Shown: positions 54,547-62,638, counted from the stretch's first letter. The stretch: DNA of 64,000 nt from Paenibacillaceae bacterium GAS479 (GCA_900105225.1 LT629764.1:2621501-2685500); one strand, 5' to 3'. Notes: a model not told the origin generated them from the letters alone. Program-made: numbers and translations.

Positions 54547-56019
54547 ATGAAATTTATTGATTTAAAATTGATGCCCGCTATTCTTAAAGCGCTTGATAAA
54601 GAGCAGTACACGGACCCGACGCCGATTCAGGCTCAGGCCATCCCGGCAGCACTTGAAGGACGCGACGTCCTTGGCTGCGCCCAGACGGGAACCGGTAAAA
54701 CGGCTGCATTTTCCATTCCGATCATCCAACGGCTCAGCAGCCAACCCGCTAAAGGCGGCAAACCTCAGGGCAAACGCCGTATCCGCTCCCTCATCCTCAC
54801 CCCGACCCGCGAACTCGCGATCCAAATCGAGGACAATATCCGTGCTTATAGCCAATTCACCGATATTCGCTGCATTTCGATCGTTGGCGGCGTTTCGCAG
54901 CGAGGCCAGGAAATTCAGTTGGCACGCGGCACCGACATCTTAATCGCTACACCGGGGCGTCTGATCGACCTCATCAACCAGAAGCATGTTGACCTGCAAT
55001 ATGTGGAGATTCTTGTGCTGGATGAGGCTGACCGCATGCTCGATATGGGTTTCATCAATGATGTCAAAAAGATCATGTCCCGCATCCCGGCCCAGAAACA
55101 GACATTGTTCTTCTCAGCAACGATGCCTCCGGAGATCAACCGACTCGTGGAATCGCTGCTGCGCAATCCCGTCAAAGTGGAGATTACGCCGGTTTCGTCC
55201 ACAGTGGATCGGATCGACCAGTCCGTCTACTACGTGGAAAAGGATAACAAGCCGAATTTGCTCATTCATCTGCTGGGAGATGCTACGATGGAGTCGGTAT
55301 TGGTATTCACCCGCACGAAGCATGGCGCAGACCGCGTTGTACGCGTTCTGAACAAAGCTAGAATCACCGCTCAGGCTATTCACGGCAACAAGTCGCAAAA
55401 CGCTCGTCAGCTTGCGCTGAACAACTTCAAGAGCGGCGCGACGCGTGTACTCGTGGCGACGGACATCGCGGCTCGCGGCATCGATATCGACGAGCTGTCG
55501 CATGTCGTACAGTTCAACCTGCCGAATATTCCGGAAACTTACGTTCACCGAATCGGTCGTACGGGCCGGGCGGGCAAGAGCGGCACGGCAATCTCTTTCT
55601 GCGAAGGGGAAGAAATTCCGTACCTCCGGGACATCGAGAAGGTTACGAAAAAGAAAGTGCCTGTCGTTAAGGAGCATCCGTTCCCGATGTCAGGAGCGGC
55701 TTCGGCTGCGGCGGAAGCCAAGGCAATGAGCGGCCCGCGTAAGCCGGGCTCGCAAGGCCGCCAAGGCCACGGCGGCGCGAGGCCGTCCGGTGCGAGGCCG
55801 TCTGGCTCTGGCCAGGCGCGCACAGCCGGCGAAGGCAGCGGCCGTCCGCGCTCTGCGGGCGGCTATGGTGTTGGCGCCGGACGTGGCGACGCAGCGCAGC
55901 AGCGCCCGCAGGGCGGCGCTTCCGGCGGCGGCAATTGGCGCCGGGGCGGCAGCGGTGGCTCTGGCCGCGGCGCGGCGCAGAGCGCGCAAGCGACTGCGCA
56001 GCCGCGCAAGAGCTGGTAG
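54547..56019 (+). CDS. DEAD-box RNA helicase with Gly/Arg-rich tail
   Basis: ATG after AGGAG. All helicase motifs are present in order: Q motif (TDPTPIQAQAIP), I (AQTGTGKTAAF), Ia (PTRELA), GG, Ib (TPGRLIDL), II (DEAD), III (SAT), IV (VLVFTRTKHGADR), V (ATDIAARGIDIDE) and VI (HRIGRTGRAG). The last 120 residues are a low-complexity G/R/S/A/Q tail with RGG-like elements, typical of CshA/RhlE-type cold-shock and degradosome helicases. 490 aa. GC content of the tail is much higher than the rest. Part of the tail-coding sequence is echoed just after the stop codon. Confidence 0.95.
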   Translation: MKFIDLKLMPAILKALDKEQYTDPTPIQAQAIPAALEGRDVLGCAQTGTGKTAAFSIPIIQRLSSQPAKGGKPQGKRRIRSLILTPTRELAIQIEDNIRAYSQFTDIRCISIVGGVSQRGQEIQLARGTDILIATPGRLIDLINQKHVDLQYVEILVLDEADRMLDMGFINDVKKIMSRIPAQKQTLFFSATMPPEINRLVESLLRNPVKVEITPVSSTVDRIDQSVYYVEKDNKPNLLIHLLGDATMESVLVFTRTKHGADRVVRVLNKARITAQAIHGNKSQNARQLALNNFKSGATRVLVATDIAARGIDIDELSHVVQFNLPNIPETYVHRIGRTGRAGKSGTAISFCEGEEIPYLRDIEKVTKKKVPVVKEHPFPMSGAASAAAEAKAMSGPRKPGSQGRQGHGGARPSGARPSGSGQARTAGEGSGRPRSAGGYGVGAGRGDAAQQRPQGGASGGGNWRRGGSGGSGRGAAQSAQATAQPRKSW

Positions 56020-56190
56020 GCGCAGGCGCGGAGCGGCAACGCCCGCAGGGCGGCGGCTTTTGCCGCGGCACGTCGCCGCGGTTAGCGCGGGCAGTGCGCA
56101 GCTGGCTCGCCACGAGCGAAGCCGAGGCGGCATGGCCGCGTAAGCGAGTTTGTAGCTGTGCAGCAGCTTGCCCCTAGAATTTGTTTTAAT

Positions 56191-56228
56191 AACAAGCCCC
56201 ATCCCTCTAAACGGGATGGGGCTTGTTT
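56191..56228 (+). terminator. Terminator of the helicase gene
   Basis: AACAAGCCCCATCCC and GGGATGGGGCTTGTT pair perfectly over 15 bp with a 7-nt loop, ending in TTGTTT. It lies 170 bp after the stop, beyond the GC-rich echo region. Confidence 0.85.
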
Positions 56229-56308
56229 GCGATTAGACCGCGCTTTATAGAGTAACCTCAAGGCTTGCAGCCATAAAGTAGCTCCACAACGCGTCCAGCG
56301 GCCCGGAG

Positions 56309-56790
56309 CAAGTAGTCCAAGTTACTTAAGAAAGCGGAAAAAGCTCCGGTAGCCCAAAGCAAGTAGTCGAACTTACTTGAGCGCACCGAAAAAGCTCCGG
56401 CAGCCCAAAGCAAGTAGTCCAAGTTACTTGAACGCGCCGAAAAAGCTCCGGCAGCGCAAAGCAAGTAGTCAAACTTACTTGAGCGCACCGAAAAAGCTGC
56501 GGCAGCGCGAAGCAAGTAGTCCAAGTTACTTGAAAAAGCGGAAAAAGCTCCGGTAGCCCAAAGCAAGTAGTCGAACTTACTTGAGCGCGCGGAAAAAGCT
56601 CCGGTAGCCCAAAGCAAGTAGTCGAAGTTACTTGAGCGCACCGAAGAAGCTCCGGCAGCGCAAAGCAAGTAGTCGAACTTACTTGAACGCGCCGAAAAAG
56701 CTGCGGCAGCGCGAAGCAAGTAGTCGAAGTTACTTGAGCGCACCGAAATGCCTCCCAATGGCCGTTTACAAGTAGCCAAACTTACTTGAA
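56309..56790. repeat. 51-bp tandem array, ten copies
   Basis: CAAGTAGTC starts at 56309, 56360, 56411, 56462, 56513, 56564, 56615, 56666 and 56717 (exact 51-bp steps), with a degenerate copy at 56769. Each unit carries an inverted repeat CAAGTA...TACTTG around a variable 8-nt loop, followed by a GC-rich spacer (GAAAAAGCTCCGGCAGC). The minus strand stays open for 189 codons because 51 is a multiple of 3 (17-residue repeat with FDYLL), but no ribosome site supports translation. Confidence 0.9.
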
Positions 56791-56859
56791 TAGCAATGAA
56801 ATAGCGGTGCTCCCTACCGCATAACAATTATTCCCTGTTCACACAGTTCTCGATAATCT

Positions 56860-56875
56860 TGTGACTGAGATCACA
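56860..56875. promoter_or_regulatory. CRP/FNR-type operator upstream of hmp
   Basis: TGTGACTGAGATCACA is a perfect TGTGA-N6-TCACA palindrome, the consensus for Bacillus Fnr and related CRP/FNR regulators, 74 bp before the hmp start. A short CRP/FNR-family regulator is encoded just beyond hmp. Confidence 0.8.
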
Positions 56876-56949
56876 TGTCAGCTTGCTCGGAGAGCGATAC
56901 ACTGAGGGCATCCCATCCATTATCCGAACCTGGAAAGCGAGGAAATGAC

Positions 56950-58218
56950 ATGTTGAGCCCAAATACAATTGCAATCATCAAATCCACCGTACCGGTGCTT
57001 GAAGTTCATGGAACAGCGATTACCCGCCGATTTTATCAGCGACTGTTCGAAGCCTGCCCGGAGTTGCTGAACTTGTTCAATCAAGCTAACCAGAAGCAGG
57101 AGCGCCAGCAAGCCGCTCTAGCCAATGCCGTATACGCAGCTGCTCTCCATATCGATAAACTGGAGACTATTTTACCGACTGTTCGCCACATTGCACACAA
57201 ACATCGCAGCCTCGGGGTAACAGCAGATCAGTATGCAGTCGTCGGGGAAAACCTGCTGGCCGCTATGTCGGATGTGCTGGGGGAGGCAGCCACGGAGGAG
57301 ATTCTGCAAGCATGGGCCGAAGCATACGGCATAATCGCCGGGGTATTTATCGAGGTCGAGAAGGATTTGTACCGACAAGCTGAGGAGGCCAAGGGAGGCT
57401 GGGCAGGAGATCGAGAATTTAAGGTGGAGCGCAAAATCAGCGAATCAGAGCAAGTAGCCTCCTTTTACTTGACCCCATCTGACGGAGGACAGCTCCCTGC
57501 CTTTTTACCCGGCCAATATATTAGCATCAAGCTGAGCATTCCAGGTGAAGAGCATACCCATATCAGGCAATATAGCCTGTCTGATGCCCCAGGCAAGTCC
57601 TATTATCGAATTACCGTGAAGCGTGAAGACGGCGTTTCAGGCAATCCGGCGGGTAAAGTTTCCAACTATCTTCATCGTGATGTAAAAGAAGGGGATACCC
57701 TGCTCCTATCCGCGCCTGCTGGATCCTTCACGCTTAAAGCCGATAACAATCGTCCAATTGTGCTTATTAGCAATGGGATCGGGTTGACCCCTATGCTGAG
57801 TATGTTGGAGTCACTGGCGTTGGCAGGCGAAGGCCTTGATCGCGAGGTTGTTTTCATCCATGCTACCCGCAGCCACGATGATCATGTTCAATTCGATAGA
57901 GTACAAGACCTGCTTGAAGGGGGATCTAAGCTGACTGTCTGCTGGAGTTATTCGAATCTGAATGGAGGGACGAAACAATCCCATGCTCTCCAAAAACAGC
58001 TTAAGCCCGGTCGGATTGATTCCGATTGGCTTCACGAATTTATCCCTTCTGGTGGAGCTTCGTATTATTTCTGCGGCTCCGTTCCATTCATGCGTGATGT
58101 ATATCAAGCGCTCAAAGCTTTTGGTGTGTCCGATGAGGATATAAATTATGAGTTCTTTGGTCCGGCGGGCGATCTGACCGGAAGCGAGGCGAAGCCGAGC
58201 GTTGGGATCGCAACTTGA
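56950..58218 (+). CDS. hmp: Flavohemoglobin (nitric oxide dioxygenase)
   Basis: The frame opens at 56875, but ATG 56950 follows GAGGAA and starts at the globin domain (MLSPNTIAIIKSTVPVLEVH). Key globin residues fall at the same numbers as in E. coli Hmp: Y29, Q53, H85 (proximal ligand), Y95 and E135. The FAD domain has RQYSLSDAPG (IRQYSL) and the NAD domain GIGLTPMLSMLE plus YYFCGSVPFMRDV. 422 aa. It oxidises NO to nitrate with O2 and NADH in the cytoplasm. A CRP/FNR-type operator lies upstream. The last codons GIAT-stop seed the 82-bp array downstream. Confidence 0.96.
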   Translation: MLSPNTIAIIKSTVPVLEVHGTAITRRFYQRLFEACPELLNLFNQANQKQERQQAALANAVYAAALHIDKLETILPTVRHIAHKHRSLGVTADQYAVVGENLLAAMSDVLGEAATEEILQAWAEAYGIIAGVFIEVEKDLYRQAEEAKGGWAGDREFKVERKISESEQVASFYLTPSDGGQLPAFLPGQYISIKLSIPGEEHTHIRQYSLSDAPGKSYYRITVKREDGVSGNPAGKVSNYLHRDVKEGDTLLLSAPAGSFTLKADNNRPIVLISNGIGLTPMLSMLESLALAGEGLDREVVFIHATRSHDDHVQFDRVQDLLEGGSKLTVCWSYSNLNGGTKQSHALQKQLKPGRIDSDWLHEFIPSGGASYYFCGSVPFMRDVYQALKAFGVSDEDINYEFFGPAGDLTGSEAKPSVGIAT

Positions 58219-58560
58219 GCCGAACTCTGAGCCGTAGCTAGATATGCACCTAGAGTCGCGCTCTGGGCGGCACTCTGGGTCGCATGGGACCGCAACTTGA
58301 GCCGAACTCTGAGCCGTAGCTAGATATGCACCCAGAGTCGCGCTCTGGGCGGCACTCTGGATCGCATGGGACCGCAACTTGAGCCGAACTCTGGTCCGTA
58401 CCTAGATATGCACCCAGAGTCTCGCTCTGGGCGGCACTCTGGATCGCATGAGATCGCAACTTGAGCCGAACTCTGGTCCGTACCTAGATATGCACCCAGA
58501 GTCGAGCTCTAGGCGGCACTCTGGATCGCATAGGACCGCAACCTGAGCGGTACTCTGAGC
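58206..58560 (+). repeat. 82-bp tandem array seeded by the hmp 3' end
   Basis: The hmp end GATCGCAACTTGAGCCGAAC starts units at about 58207, 58289, 58371, 58453 and (degenerate) 58535, an exact 82-bp period. Each unit contains GATATGCACC, AGAGTCGCGCTCTGGGCGGC and CTCTGGATCGCAT. Scattered related words run on to about 58620. This fills the 454-bp gap between hmp and the CRP/FNR gene. Confidence 0.92.
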
Positions 58561-58672
58561 CGCCAAGAGTCGCACAATGTTCCGCATCCAAAGCCGTAGC
58601 TTTAGCGAAACTCACAACGGCACCCACAGCTGCGCTCTAAGCCCTATCCCGAATCCGCAAGCCACCCCCTCA

Positions 58673-59176
58673 TCATTCTTCCGCTAAACGCTTCAATAAG
58701 CGGTTAACCGTTTCGCGGCGAATTCCAATCAGCTGCCCGATTTCTTCTTGGGTTAGCAGCTCTCCCATATTATGAACGCCCAAATGCTTCGCGAGCCAAG
58801 CTTGGAGCTTCCGCAATCTCTCCTGGGGATCAAGCTCTGTGAGCTGGTCCACCCGCTGCTGCATCATCCGCAGCTTGTCCTGCAACAGCAGAGCAATCGT
58901 ACGGTAGCGAGTGGCGTCCCCTTCCAGTTCCCGATACCATTCACTAGCTGGAAGCCGCGTCAGCTCGCTGGGTACAAGGGCGATCGCCGTTCCGAAATAG
59001 GGATGCGGACTTAACAGCGAATGATGCGGGATGACCTCGCCAGGCACGATCAGGTTCACTAGAATCTGACTTCCATTCGGGGAGGAGCGCATGATTTTCA
59101 ACATCCCGCTATGGAGCTGAAAAAGAGGCCCCTGATCTCCCTGGCGGAAAAGTACTTCACCACGATGCAGATGCAT
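58673..59176 (-). CDS. Short CRP/FNR-family transcriptional regulator
   Basis: The frame opens at 59218, but ATG 59176 follows GGGAGG. The 167-residue protein has a shortened cNMP-binding-type jelly roll (HLHRGEVLFRQGDQGPLFQL, GEVIPHHSLLSPHPYFGTAI), the dimer helix (ALLLQDKLRMMQQRVDQLTE), and a C-terminal HTH (LLTQEEIGQLIGIRRETVNR). Its length is well below the usual 220-240 aa. No Cys cluster for FeS is present, so it is not a classical oxygen-sensing Fnr. It is a good candidate for binding the TGTGA-N6-TCACA site upstream of the convergent hmp gene. Confidence 0.88.
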   Translation of the reverse strand: MHLHRGEVLFRQGDQGPLFQLHSGMLKIMRSSPNGSQILVNLIVPGEVIPHHSLLSPHPYFGTAIALVPSELTRLPASEWYRELEGDATRYRTIALLLQDKLRMMQQRVDQLTELDPQERLRKLQAWLAKHLGVHNMGELLTQEEIGQLIGIRRETVNRLLKRLAEE

Positions 59177-59285
59177 GTTTGATCCTCCCTTCAAGACAAG
59201 TCTGTGCCGGCTGCGCATCCCGCCCAGGATTCGCAGCCGGCTTTTTGGCTATTTTCCGCCGGATCGGTGTTGTTGCTGCATAGAT

Positions 59286-59373
59286 GGATTCACCGTCGTC
59301 ACCCGCCGGACTCACTGCGGTTCTCCGCTGGACTCACTGCCATTATCCGCCGGTTTCACCGCCGCCAAATATG
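59286..59373 (-). repeat. 22-bp tandem repeat straddling the MerR stop codon
   Basis: Four 22-bp units begin GGATTCACCG (59286), GGACTCACTG (59308), GGACTCACTG (59330) and GGTTTCACCG (59352), each ending near TCCGCC. The MerR gene stop (59312-59314) falls in the second unit, so the array covers the last 20 codons and the 3' flank. Confidence 0.75.
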
Positions 59374-60055
59374 CCATAAACACCGCGATGCCTTGGAATT
59401 GCAGGTGCAGCTGACTATTTAACTCCTGTAATGCAATCTGGAATGACCTTTCTATTTTAGAAAAATGCCTGCTCTCCAGATCGTCCAACAGTTGCTTGAT
59501 ATTCCCGATGAAGTAAACCGTTTTGCGTAAGCTGCTGATGACGAAGATTTTCCTCAGCTCGACAGAAGTAAACATTCTGTACCCGTTCTCCTGGTTTCTC
59601 TCCGAAACGATTAGCCCTTCCTGCTCCCAGTAACGTATGGCCGACGTATTAACGCCAGCCAAACTTGCGACCTCCCCGATTGACATCCTGTCCTTGAGCT
59701 TCACAGTTCCAAATGTGGAGAAGTCGGCATTACGTACCAACGGCAGGATCTCCTCTACACGCCGTTTTTCCACTTGCATCTTGTATTGCCCCTGATTGAG
59801 CAGCCACAGCGCTTCCTCGATATTTCCATCCTTCACATGTTTCATAGCCTCGTGTACAAGCGGAATATCATATCCCTGTATCAAAATACGAATAGCAGCG
59901 GAAGCAAGCAGATGAACGGTCGTATAACACCGACGATTGCTTGCCGTTCGCGGCACATCCGGGATCAGGCCAAGCTCTTCATAGCGGCGCAAGGTTGTCG
60001 TGCTCAAGTTCAGCTTGCTCGCAAGCTGCTTTGGCGTATAACGAACTTCCGTCAT
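59312..60055 (-). CDS. MerR-family regulator with two MerR DNA-binding domains
   Basis: ATG 60055 after AGGAGGGAG. The first MerR HTH is at residues 6-70 (YTPKQLASKLNLSTTTLRRY, EELGLIP). A second MerR HTH is at residues 124-190 (MSIGEVASLAGVNTSAIRYW, EQEGLIVSERNQENGYRMF). Between them is a helical segment of about 50 residues; a short helical C-terminus and a repeat-derived tail (KPADNGSESSGEPQ) follow. 247 aa. Tandem MerR domains are unusual, since most MerR proteins have one and dimerise. Divergent from the alpha/beta hydrolase gene at 60200, so likely its regulator. Confidence 0.88.
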   Translation of the reverse strand: MTEVRYTPKQLASKLNLSTTTLRRYEELGLIPDVPRTASNRRCYTTVHLLASAAIRILIQGYDIPLVHEAMKHVKDGNIEEALWLLNQGQYKMQVEKRRVEEILPLVRNADFSTFGTVKLKDRMSIGEVASLAGVNTSAIRYWEQEGLIVSERNQENGYRMFTSVELRKIFVISSLRKTVYFIGNIKQLLDDLESRHFSKIERSFQIALQELNSQLHLQFQGIAVFMAYLAAVKPADNGSESSGEPQ

Positions 60056-60174
60056 GAACTTCTCCCTCCTATAGGATTAAAGTGTAAGCTTAAAGTGCTT
60101 CGACAATATTGAGCGAAAGAAAAGACGGTATATCAAGGTGCCTCGGGTTATAAACCGAAAGATTGCATGAATGT

Positions 60175-60191
60175 TATATGATAATCATATA
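60175..60191. promoter_or_regulatory. Palindromic operator candidate between merR-type and hydrolase genes
   Basis: TATATGATAATCATATA is a perfect 8-1-8 palindrome ending 9 bp before the hydrolase ATG. It resembles Fur-family boxes in its TGATAATCA core. It could also be the MerR protein's target, though it lies at the translation start rather than in a promoter spacer. Confidence 0.5.
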
Positions 60192-60199
60192 TCACACGA

Positions 60200-61117
60200 A
60201 TGGGAGTGGAATCCATTAAAAAATGGATCAAGCTAAGCGATCGAACCGAAATTGAAGTTGGATTTTCAGGAGACCGTCACGGAAAAGTCGTCATGCTGCC
60301 TGTTGCCAAAAAACCGATATACGGCTCTGAAGCCGAAGCCCTGAAGCAGTGGGGGATCGACCCTGAAGCGGGGAAAAGCTTGACCGAAGGGTTGGCCGAT
60401 TCATTCGGGATTATTGCCTTTGACTATGAGGACCATCTGTTCCGTCATCCGAAGCCTGAAGATTTGACACCAGAACGGATTGCCGAGGATTTCCTGCGTA
60501 TAGCGGATGGGATGAATGTAGACTGTTTCAGCTACTACGGCTATTCTTGGCTGGCACTTGCGGGTCTGCAGCTCGCGATCCGGACGGATCGGCTAGAAGC
60601 GCTCATCATGGGCGGCTTTCCTCCTTATGAAGGGCCATATAAGGAAATGCTCATTGTGACGGAACATACCTACAAACAGGCTCTGAGTAATGCAAATACG
60701 GGCAGCTCGACATCTAAAATAGAGACGATTGAAAACGCGGGTGAGGAGATCGATTGGAATTCCATAACCGTGACGATCAATCCCAGTGTGGCCAAACAAT
60801 TCGTAACTCTGTACCGGAACTTAGCAGACTTCGACGACCGCAGCGTTCAGAACAAGCTGCTCCAGCTACCGAAGCTGGCTTTTGCAGGGGAACAGGATAC
60901 GATTGTTTATGGGGACAACTTCGGTGGAGTGACGGTGGACATCATCGGGCTATTAGTGAAAAACAAGGCCAACCTGATAGAGCGGGGCTGGAACGTGGAA
61001 ATCCTGTGTGAGGATGCCATGAACATGGATCACACAAAGGCCATGCAGCCCGCAAAAGTGGTGCCACTGATCAAACGCTGGCTGATTGAGAAGCTTTTAT
61101 CCGAAAGAAAACTGTAA
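60200..61117 (+). CDS. Alpha/beta hydrolase
   Basis: ATG 60200 begins MGVESIKKWIKLSDRTEIEV, but no ribosome site precedes it. A GGGAGTGG lies inside the first codons and would fit an ATT start at 60215 (giving KKWIKLSD), so the start is uncertain. Alpha/beta-hydrolase features: the nucleophile elbow YYGYSWLALAGLQ (S116 by the ATG start), the acid in LAFAGEQDTIVYG and the His in NMDHTKAMQPAKVVPLIKRW. 305 aa, no signal peptide. Substrate unknown. Divergent from the double-MerR regulator and followed by an MFS transporter, which suggests a small detoxification or resistance set (inference). Confidence 0.85.
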   Translation: MGVESIKKWIKLSDRTEIEVGFSGDRHGKVVMLPVAKKPIYGSEAEALKQWGIDPEAGKSLTEGLADSFGIIAFDYEDHLFRHPKPEDLTPERIAEDFLRIADGMNVDCFSYYGYSWLALAGLQLAIRTDRLEALIMGGFPPYEGPYKEMLIVTEHTYKQALSNANTGSSTSKIETIENAGEEIDWNSITVTINPSVAKQFVTLYRNLADFDDRSVQNKLLQLPKLAFAGEQDTIVYGDNFGGVTVDIIGLLVKNKANLIERGWNVEILCEDAMNMDHTKAMQPAKVVPLIKRWLIEKLLSERKL

Positions 61118-61206
61118 AATGGAATTTTGTAAGAAAGCTAACCCATTGGGCCATGCTATGCTTAGGATGGTTTTTTCCGATTCACCGCGAGGGGGATTTA
61201 GCGCAA

Positions 61207-62481
61207 ATGAATGCCGAGAATGCCAGTAAGCTTGAACAGCTGGCTTGGAAACGCAATATTACATTGTTTTTGAGCAGTCAAACGATCTCTCTATTCGGCT
61301 CCGCCTTGGTGCAGTATGCCATCATGTGGCATATTACGCTGACCACGCAATCGGGCATTATGATGACCATCTCCATCCTGTGCGGCTTCGTACCGACTTT
61401 CTTGTTGTCGCCGTTCGCCGGAGTGTGGGCGGATCGCTACAATCGTAAGCTGTTAATTATTACTTCCGACAGTTCCATTGCGGTCACGACGCTCATTATG
61501 GCGTTGCTGTTTATGGCTGGTTACGAGGCGTTCTGGATGCTGTTTCTTATTTCGGCGATTCGGGCGCTTGGTACCGCGGTCCAGACACCAACGGTCGGTG
61601 CGTTCATTCCGCAGCTTGTACCGGATGATCAGCTGACGCGGATTAACGGTATCAATGGATCACTTCAGGCGCTCATTATGTTCGCTGCACCTGTCGCAAG
61701 TGCTGGACTAATGTCGTATGCTCAGCTGCATACGATCTTTTTCATCGATGTCGTGACGGCTGCAATCGCCGTGCTGACGCTAACGTTCCTTAAGGTGAAG
61801 GCTCATGCGAGCTCAAAGGAAGCACAGGAAGTAGGATACATGGAGAATATGAAGGAAGGAATCCGGTATATCCGTAACCACTCGTTCCTGAAACCTCTGT
61901 TCATATTCATGGCTTTATTCATGTTTCTTATTTCGCCGGCGGCATTTCTAAGTCCGCTGCAAGTAGCGCGCAGTTTTGGCCCGGATGTTTGGCGGCTGAC
62001 TGCTATCGAGCTGACGTTTTCCGTCGGCATGATGGCCGGTGGCATATTGATTGCGTCCTGGCAAGGTTTTCGCAACAAAGCCCATACGATGGCGCTCGGC
62101 TTTTTTGCCAGCGGTGTCGCAACAGCCGCTATGGGCTTACTTACTAACTTCTGGATTTATGCCGCGATGATGGGGGTTGTTGGAGTAACGATGCCGCTGT
62201 TCAACACTCCGGCGACTGTACTGCTGCAGCAAAAAGTAGAAGAGGGCTTCCACGGGCGAGTTTTCGGCATAATGGGCATGATCTCGAGCTCCGTGATGCC
62301 GCTCGGCATGCTCGCTTTCGGCCCACTAGCAGACCAGATTGCTATCGAGTGGCTGATGTTCGGGAGCGGAATCCTGATCGCAGTGGTTGGCGTATTATTC
62401 GCCCGGAATCGGGAGCTACTGGCGGCGGGGGCGCCGCTGGAGATGGAATCTGCACGTGTACCAGAACCCGGCCAAACCTAA
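61207..62481 (+). CDS. MFS transporter (macrolide-efflux MefA-like / DHA family)
   Basis: ATG 61207 follows GAGGGGG and gives 424 aa; the frame opens at 61153 without a better site. Twelve membrane segments. The motifs fit enterobactin/MefA-type MFS exporters: NITLFLSSQTISLFGSALVQ, AIMWHITLTTQSG, the loop 2-3 motif FAGVWADRYNRK, and IRALGTAVQTPTVGAFIPQL. Likely drug or metabolite efflux driven by protons. Same direction as the hydrolase, 90 bp downstream, so probably co-transcribed and under the same MerR control. Confidence 0.9.
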   Translation: MNAENASKLEQLAWKRNITLFLSSQTISLFGSALVQYAIMWHITLTTQSGIMMTISILCGFVPTFLLSPFAGVWADRYNRKLLIITSDSSIAVTTLIMALLFMAGYEAFWMLFLISAIRALGTAVQTPTVGAFIPQLVPDDQLTRINGINGSLQALIMFAAPVASAGLMSYAQLHTIFFIDVVTAAIAVLTLTFLKVKAHASSKEAQEVGYMENMKEGIRYIRNHSFLKPLFIFMALFMFLISPAAFLSPLQVARSFGPDVWRLTAIELTFSVGMMAGGILIASWQGFRNKAHTMALGFFASGVATAAMGLLTNFWIYAAMMGVVGVTMPLFNTPATVLLQQKVEEGFHGRVFGIMGMISSSVMPLGMLAFGPLADQIAIEWLMFGSGILIAVVGVLFARNRELLAAGAPLEMESARVPEPGQT

Positions 62482-62498
62482 TTGGCCGGTGAATAAAG

Positions 62499-62530
62499 AA
62501 GCTGAGCCTATGACGGCTCGGCTTTGTTTG
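62499..62530 (+). terminator. Terminator of the MFS gene
   Basis: GCTGAGCC and GGCTCGGC pair around TATGAC, then TTTGTTTG. Confidence 0.75.
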
Positions 62531-62567
62531 TGTTTTGATGGGCTAAAAGAAATTTTTTCACTTTCAT

Positions 62568-62588
62568 TGATAATAATAATCATTATTG
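62568..62588. promoter_or_regulatory. Fur-like AT palindrome
   Basis: TGATAAT followed by AATAATCATTATT gives overlapping 7-1-7 type half-sites. It lies between the ends of two convergent genes, so no obvious target start is adjacent. Confidence 0.45.
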
Positions 62589-62599
62589 GTTAATATAAA

Positions 62600-62632
62600 A
62601 ATAGAAAGGCAGCCGCTGGCACGGCCGCCTCT
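62600..62632 (-). terminator. Terminator of the DUF1540 gene
   Basis: On the minus strand AGGCGGCCG and CGGCTGCCT pair around TGCCAG and run into TTCTATTTTTA. Confidence 0.75.
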
Positions 62633-62638
62633 TGAAGA

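Noticed and set aside
55667-56202. Two overlapping minus-strand frames rich in Arg/Ala/Pro
   Set aside because: They are antisense to the GC-rich helicase tail and have no start signals.
56309-56790. CRISPR array
   Set aside because: The units are contiguous 51-bp tandem repeats with no unique spacers, and no cas genes are present.
56258-56827. 189-codon minus-strand reading frame made of 17-residue FDYLL repeats
   Set aside because: It is open only because the 51-bp unit is a multiple of 3. There is no ribosome site, and unit differences do not favour silent changes, so I list the DNA array instead.
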